This document shows, piece by piece, positions 60,890 to 64,000 of a DNA stretch of 64,000 bases; positions within the stretch are counted from its first letter, which is position 1; each line of letters opens with the position of its first letter. The position numbers were made by a program, and so were the translations under genes. The DNA is from CAZYFH01 sp965197395 (GTDB lineage: Bacteria > Acidobacteriota > Vicinamibacteria > Vicinamibacterales > UBA8438): positions 434,001 to 498,000 of the forward strand of contig CBDANB010000005.1 of assembly GCA_965197395.1 (NCBI GenBank). Reading direction: 5' to 3'. The notes below the pieces were generated by a model. The model had not been told where the DNA came from. It searched no databases and worked only from the letters and a program-made list of their open reading frames with translations.

Positions 60890-62191
60890 ATGCGGAGAGC
60901 AATAACGGGGTCGTCTCAGCTCGGCGCGGTGCGTCTATTGTCGATGGGGGCATTGGTCGTCGGGGGCTGCGCGGCGCCCGCGCCCGATGAGGCGGCGATG
61001 CCGGTCGACAGCAGCGCCACCGTGTTCGAGGGTGCGCGGCTCATCACCGGCGACGGGAGCGTCCCGACGGATAACGCGACGTTCGTCGTCGACGACGGGC
61101 GGTTCGTCGACGTTGGCGCGACCGGCGACGTCGAGGTGCCGGCGGGCGCGGCCCGCGTCGATCTCGGCGGCAAGACAGTCATGCCGGCGATTATCGATAC
61201 GCACACGCACCTCGGCCGCACCCGTGCGGACCTCGTCGAGGACCTGCAGCGGAAGGCGTACTACGGTGTCTCGCTGGCGCTGAGTCTGGGTCAGGACACC
61301 GGCGATCTCCCCTACGACGTTCGCGCCGAGGCGATTCCGAACGCAGCGCGGTATCGCACCGCCGGGCGCGGGATCACGCGGCCGGAGCCGGGACGGTCGG
61401 ACATCCCGTTCTGGGTCGACACCGAGGCAGAGGCGCGCGCGGCCGTTCAGGAGCTCGCCGCCCTGGAGGTCGACCTGGTCAAGGTCTGGGTCGACGATCG
61501 CAACGGCCAATACGAGAAGCTCACGCCCGAGCTGTATGGCGCTGTCATCGACGAGGCGCATCAGCACGGGCTCCGCGTGACCGCCCACATCTTCTCGCTG
61601 GACGCCAAGGGCCTCCTGCGTGCGGGGGTCGACGCCTTTGCGCATGGCATTCGCGACCAGGACATCGACGACGAGGTCGTCGCGCTATTCCGCGAGCGCC
61701 CGGACGTGGTGCTCGTCCCGAACCTGCCCGGCCGCGGTGTCGCGGAGGACATGGGATGGTTGAGCGGGACGATCGCGCCGGACGAACTGGCGGCGATTCA
61801 GGAGCGGACGGTCGACCGGCCGGAGGCGCAGGAGGCGTTCGGCATTCAGGCGCGCAACCTGGTGCGGCTCCATGCAGAGGGCGTGCGGGTCGCGTTCGGT
61901 ACGGACGGCGGTGCGGGGTGGAGCCCGCATGCCGAGCTCGCGGACATGGTGGCGGCGGGTATGACACCGGCCGATGTCATCGTCGCGGCCACCGGCACGT
62001 CAGCGGAGTTTCTCGGTCTGTCTGACATGGGCACGGTGGCAACGGGCAAGAGCGCCGACTTCGTCGTGCTCGACGCCAATCCGCTCGACGACATCACCAA
62101 CACCCGTCTCATCGACGCCGTCTATCTGCGGGGTGTCGAAGTCGACCGTGTCGGGTTCAGCACGGCGTGGGTCGGTCAGGCATCACGGTGA
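60890..62191 (+). CDS. Amidohydrolase-family lipoprotein
   Basis: A 433-residue amidohydrolase with a lipobox-type N-terminus (LSMGALVVGGCAAP, Cys about 24). Metal-site motifs: MPAIIDTHTHLGR near residue 100, a Lys-containing segment VDLVKVWVDDR, HQHGLRVTAHIF (His), AFAHGIRDQ (His), and FGTDGGAGWSPH (Asp). The TIM-barrel is complete and ends with the TGKSADFVVLDANPLDDITN strand common to imidazolonepropionase-like members. It follows DUF1501 in the same operon; GGAGG lies before the start. Substrate probably an amide, lactam or lactone in the periplasm. Confidence 0.92.
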   Translation: MRRAITGSSQLGAVRLLSMGALVVGGCAAPAPDEAAMPVDSSATVFEGARLITGDGSVPTDNATFVVDDGRFVDVGATGDVEVPAGAARVDLGGKTVMPAIIDTHTHLGRTRADLVEDLQRKAYYGVSLALSLGQDTGDLPYDVRAEAIPNAARYRTAGRGITRPEPGRSDIPFWVDTEAEARAAVQELAALEVDLVKVWVDDRNGQYEKLTPELYGAVIDEAHQHGLRVTAHIFSLDAKGLLRAGVDAFAHGIRDQDIDDEVVALFRERPDVVLVPNLPGRGVAEDMGWLSGTIAPDELAAIQERTVDRPEAQEAFGIQARNLVRLHAEGVRVAFGTDGGAGWSPHAELADMVAAGMTPADVIVAATGTSAEFLGLSDMGTVATGKSADFVVLDANPLDDITNTRLIDAVYLRGVEVDRVGFSTAWVGQASR

Positions 62192-62224
62192 TCACATCGG
62201 CTGTACAGACGTGAGGGATTCACC

Positions 62225-62620
62225 ATGACCCATCGATGTGTCGTTCCGTCGTTGATTGCCACGGTCGTTGCGCTGACGCCGGTGGTGGCCGCTGCCCAGT
62301 CCGGGGTCGCGTCTTCGCTGCCGCGGACGGCATGGGGGGCGCCGGATCTCGGAGGGGTGTGGGATTTCAGCCCGAGCGTGACGCGTGCGGTGGGCACCGG
62401 GGCGACGCTGCGCCTCACGGAGCGCTTCACGCGCGTGAGCGCTGACACGTTGCGGCATGAGTACACCGTCGACGACCCGGCGACCTTCAGCCGGCTGTTC
62501 ACGGCGGTCATCCCCCTGCGCCGGAATACGGCCAGCTGGATCCCCTGTTTCAACGCAGCTCGGCGGCCACCGGCGTCGTCGTCTACCGCGACGACGCGAT
62601 TCCCCAACTGTCGAATCTAG
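62225..62620 (+). pseudogene. CHEGN-family gene with large internal deletion (copy 4)
   Basis: ATG 62225 starts a normal signal peptide (VPSLIATVVALTPVVAAAQS), TAWGAPDLGGVWDFSPSV follows as in the other family members, and then the sequence jumps to LRLTERFTRVSADTLRHEYT and DDPATFSRLFTAVIPLRRN, i.e. the late part of the protein. About 200 residues with VVDPPNGRIP and RC are missing, and the CHEGN end is replaced. The frame then runs into the sorbosone-dehydrogenase remnant out of frame. It cannot make a normal family protein. Confidence 0.72.
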
Positions 62621-62883
62621 TGCTCTTCGGTGACAACCCCAGCGGCGAGGTGTTCGCGTTCGATGCCGACCGGCTGCCGAGCGGCGGACAGGACAGTATC
62701 CGGCGCATCCTGTTTCGCGACGCGGGCGAGTCGAAGACGCTGCTGCAGATGATCCGGGAGACGAACGTCGAGCAGGGTCGCGATCCGGCGACGCGTACTG
62801 ACCTGCGCTTCGGCACCGGTCCCGAGGGCGAGGTCTTCCTGCTCAACAAGCGCGACGGCGTGATCCGCCTGCTCCAGCCGTAG
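62521..62883 (+). pseudogene. C-terminal remnant of a sorbosone/PQQ sugar dehydrogenase
   Basis: A start-less frame giving PEYGQLDPLFQRSSAATGVV, VYRDDAIPQLSNLVLFGDNP, GEVFAFDADRLPSGGQDSIR and RFGTGPEGEVFLLNKRDGVI, ending at TAG 62881-62883. These are the last blades of a propeller-type sugar dehydrogenase. It is joined to the truncated CHEGN gene in a different frame, so the locus is a chimera made by deletion between unrelated genes. Confidence 0.65.
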
Positions 62884-62994
62884 CCGCCAGGGAATGGCGC
62901 GGCCGATCGTCAGTCGGCGCGGGTGCCCCAGACATTGCGCCCTCGGCGAGGGTGGGTGATCATGTCGGAACCGCCGCGCGAAGGAGAGGGTCGC

Positions 62995-64000
62995 ATGCAC
63001 CATCGAGCGCACGCCCGGACGCGCGTCACCACCGTCGCGGCGTTTCTGGCACTGCTGGCAGGACAGGCCGCGGCCCAGACCGCCACGCCGGACGACTGGA
63101 CGCCGCCACGGACCGCCGAGGGACGGCCTGACCTGCAGGGCGTCTGGCTGAGCAACAGCGCCACCCCGTTGCAACGTCCCGCCGCGCTCGCCGACCGCGC
63201 GCGGCTTACGGACGAAGAGGTCGCCGAGCTACAGGCACGGTCGGACCGAATCTTCGACAACGGCAGAAGCGCGTTCACGACACCAGAGGGGGCCTTTCTT
63301 GCCGCCCTTCGCGACGTCGACACGTACGAGGCGTGGTCCACCAGCAGCTCGATTGGCATGGTCGACGTCGCGTTTCATAACAGGACGTCGCTGGTCGTCG
63401 ATCCGCCCGATGGCCGGATCCCGACGCAGACGGCTGCCGCCCGGCGCCGCGAATCGGCGGTCGACACCGGGTGGGAGTACAAGACGGGGCCCGAGGACCT
63501 CAGCAACATCCACCGGTGCATCACGACCGGCGTGCCCCGGCTCGGGGGCAACTTCGGCGCCGGGCCGTATACGTACTACCAAGTCGTCCAGACGCCGGAG
63601 CACTTCGCGTTCATCAGCGAGGCGTTCCACGACGCGCGCATCATTCCGCTCGACGGGCGTCCACACCTGCTGGACGACATCCGGCAGTGGAACGGTGACT
63701 CGCGCGGGCACTGGGAGGGCGACACGCTGGTCGTCGAGACGCGCAACTTCTCGTCCGGGAGCTACTACCGTGGCTCGGCAGAGGGGTTGCGTCTGGTCGA
63801 ACGGTTCACGCGCAGTGGTCCCGACACCCTCACCTACCGGATGACGCTGACCGACCCGTCGACCTGGGCGAGACCGTGGACCGCCGAGACGCTGCTCCAG
63901 CGGCGGGAACAGGCGATTTACGAGTTCGCGTGCCATGAAGGCAACCACTCGATCGTCGGCATGCTGCGCACGGCGCGTCTGGAAGACGCCGCCGGCCGCT
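62995..64000 (+). CDS. Secreted CHEGN-motif family protein (copy 5, runs off the window)
   Basis: At least 335 codons without a stop; the 3' end lies beyond 64000. AAGGAGAGGG precedes ATG 62995. Signal peptide TVAAFLALLAGQAAAQ, then GRPDLQGVWLSNSATPLQRP, TSLVVDPPDGRIPTQTA, RCITTGVPRL, YYQVVQTPEHFAFISEAFHD, RIIPLDGRPHLLDDIRQW, GDSRGHWEGDTLVVETRNFS, LVERFTRSGPDTLTYRM, DPSTWARPWT and EFACHEGNHSIVGML. It is the intact neighbour of the deleted copy at 62225, in the same orientation. Function unknown. Confidence 0.87.
   Translation, partial: MHHRAHARTRVTTVAAFLALLAGQAAAQTATPDDWTPPRTAEGRPDLQGVWLSNSATPLQRPAALADRARLTDEEVAELQARSDRIFDNGRSAFTTPEGAFLAALRDVDTYEAWSTSSSIGMVDVAFHNRTSLVVDPPDGRIPTQTAAARRRESAVDTGWEYKTGPEDLSNIHRCITTGVPRLGGNFGAGPYTYYQVVQTPEHFAFISEAFHDARIIPLDGRPHLLDDIRQWNGDSRGHWEGDTLVVETRNFSSGSYYRGSAEGLRLVERFTRSGPDTLTYRMTLTDPSTWARPWTAETLLQRREQAIYEFACHEGNHSIVGMLRTARLEDAAGR

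Noticed and set aside
1..64000. CRISPR arrays, tRNA, rRNA or a complete IS
   Set aside because: No regularly spaced direct repeats, no cloverleaf or rRNA sequence and no transposase gene were seen; the palindromic repeats are irregularly placed and the only mobile element is a non-coding MITE.

Overview
This is a high-GC, gene-dense bacterial window with no rRNA, tRNA, CRISPR array, prophage or complete transposon that I can see. The gene content is DUF1592/DUF1552 and PSD1/DUF1501 pairs, PQQ-dependent dehydrogenases, a DUF6351 protein, a CarboxypepD_reg-type TonB receptor, and many copies of one secreted family ending in a CHEGN motif. This suggests an Acidobacteriota genome of the Vicinamibacteria type. 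That placement is inference from family content, not from a marker gene.

Layout. 1-7.1 kb: 3' part of a PQQ alcohol dehydrogenase, a LamG lipoprotein, a TonB receptor with a late frameshift, an APC amino-acid permease and an anchored hypothetical protein. 7.1-13.6 kb: remnants (MOSC, VapC stub, protein kinase), two intact CHEGN-family genes and a DUF6351 hydrolase-like protein. 13.6-19.6 kb: a PQQ sugar dehydrogenase fused to two carboxymuconolactone-decarboxylase-like domains, a graveyard of gene ends, a cytochrome c/PQQ dehydrogenase and a beta-lactamase-family pseudogene. 19.6-25 kb: a DUF1592-DUF1552-ankyrin operon. 25-32 kb (minus): a quinone oxidoreductase, a heterodimeric ABC exporter, a PHB-depolymerase-like esterase and a frameshifted patatin. 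32.3-36.7 kb (minus): a signalling operon, SpoIIE phosphatase - LytS kinase - LytTR regulator, followed by a bactofilin-like membrane protein. 36.8-41.5 kb: VapBC, an NTF2-like protein, an Omp85-type outer-membrane protein, another CHEGN gene, and 5'-truncated MBL and TetR genes facing each other. 41.5-48.2 kb: a Czc/Cus-type metal efflux operon. 48.2-53.8 kb: a PQQ dehydrogenase, a 165-bp MITE, and a polysaccharide/lipid-glycan cassette (GT2, methyltransferase, sugar transferase, beta-propeller). 53.9-55.5 kb: a B12-type radical SAM protein. 56-64 kb: PSD1 - DUF1501 - amidohydrolase, a chimeric pseudogene, and a CHEGN gene that runs off the end.

Functionally, most proteins carry Sec, Tat or lipoprotein export signals and look like periplasmic or outer-membrane oxidation and polymer/metabolite uptake. 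All three PQQ alcohol dehydrogenases carry the Asp-x-Asp signature associated with lanthanide cofactors.

Three things stand out. (1) The SpoIIE phosphatase and the LytS kinase of one operon share the same N-terminal membrane module, alignable without a gap over about 90 residues. (2) About a dozen truncated or chimeric gene remnants sit at junctions, often next to dispersed palindromic repeats. (3) One secreted CHEGN family is present in six copies, two of them decayed.
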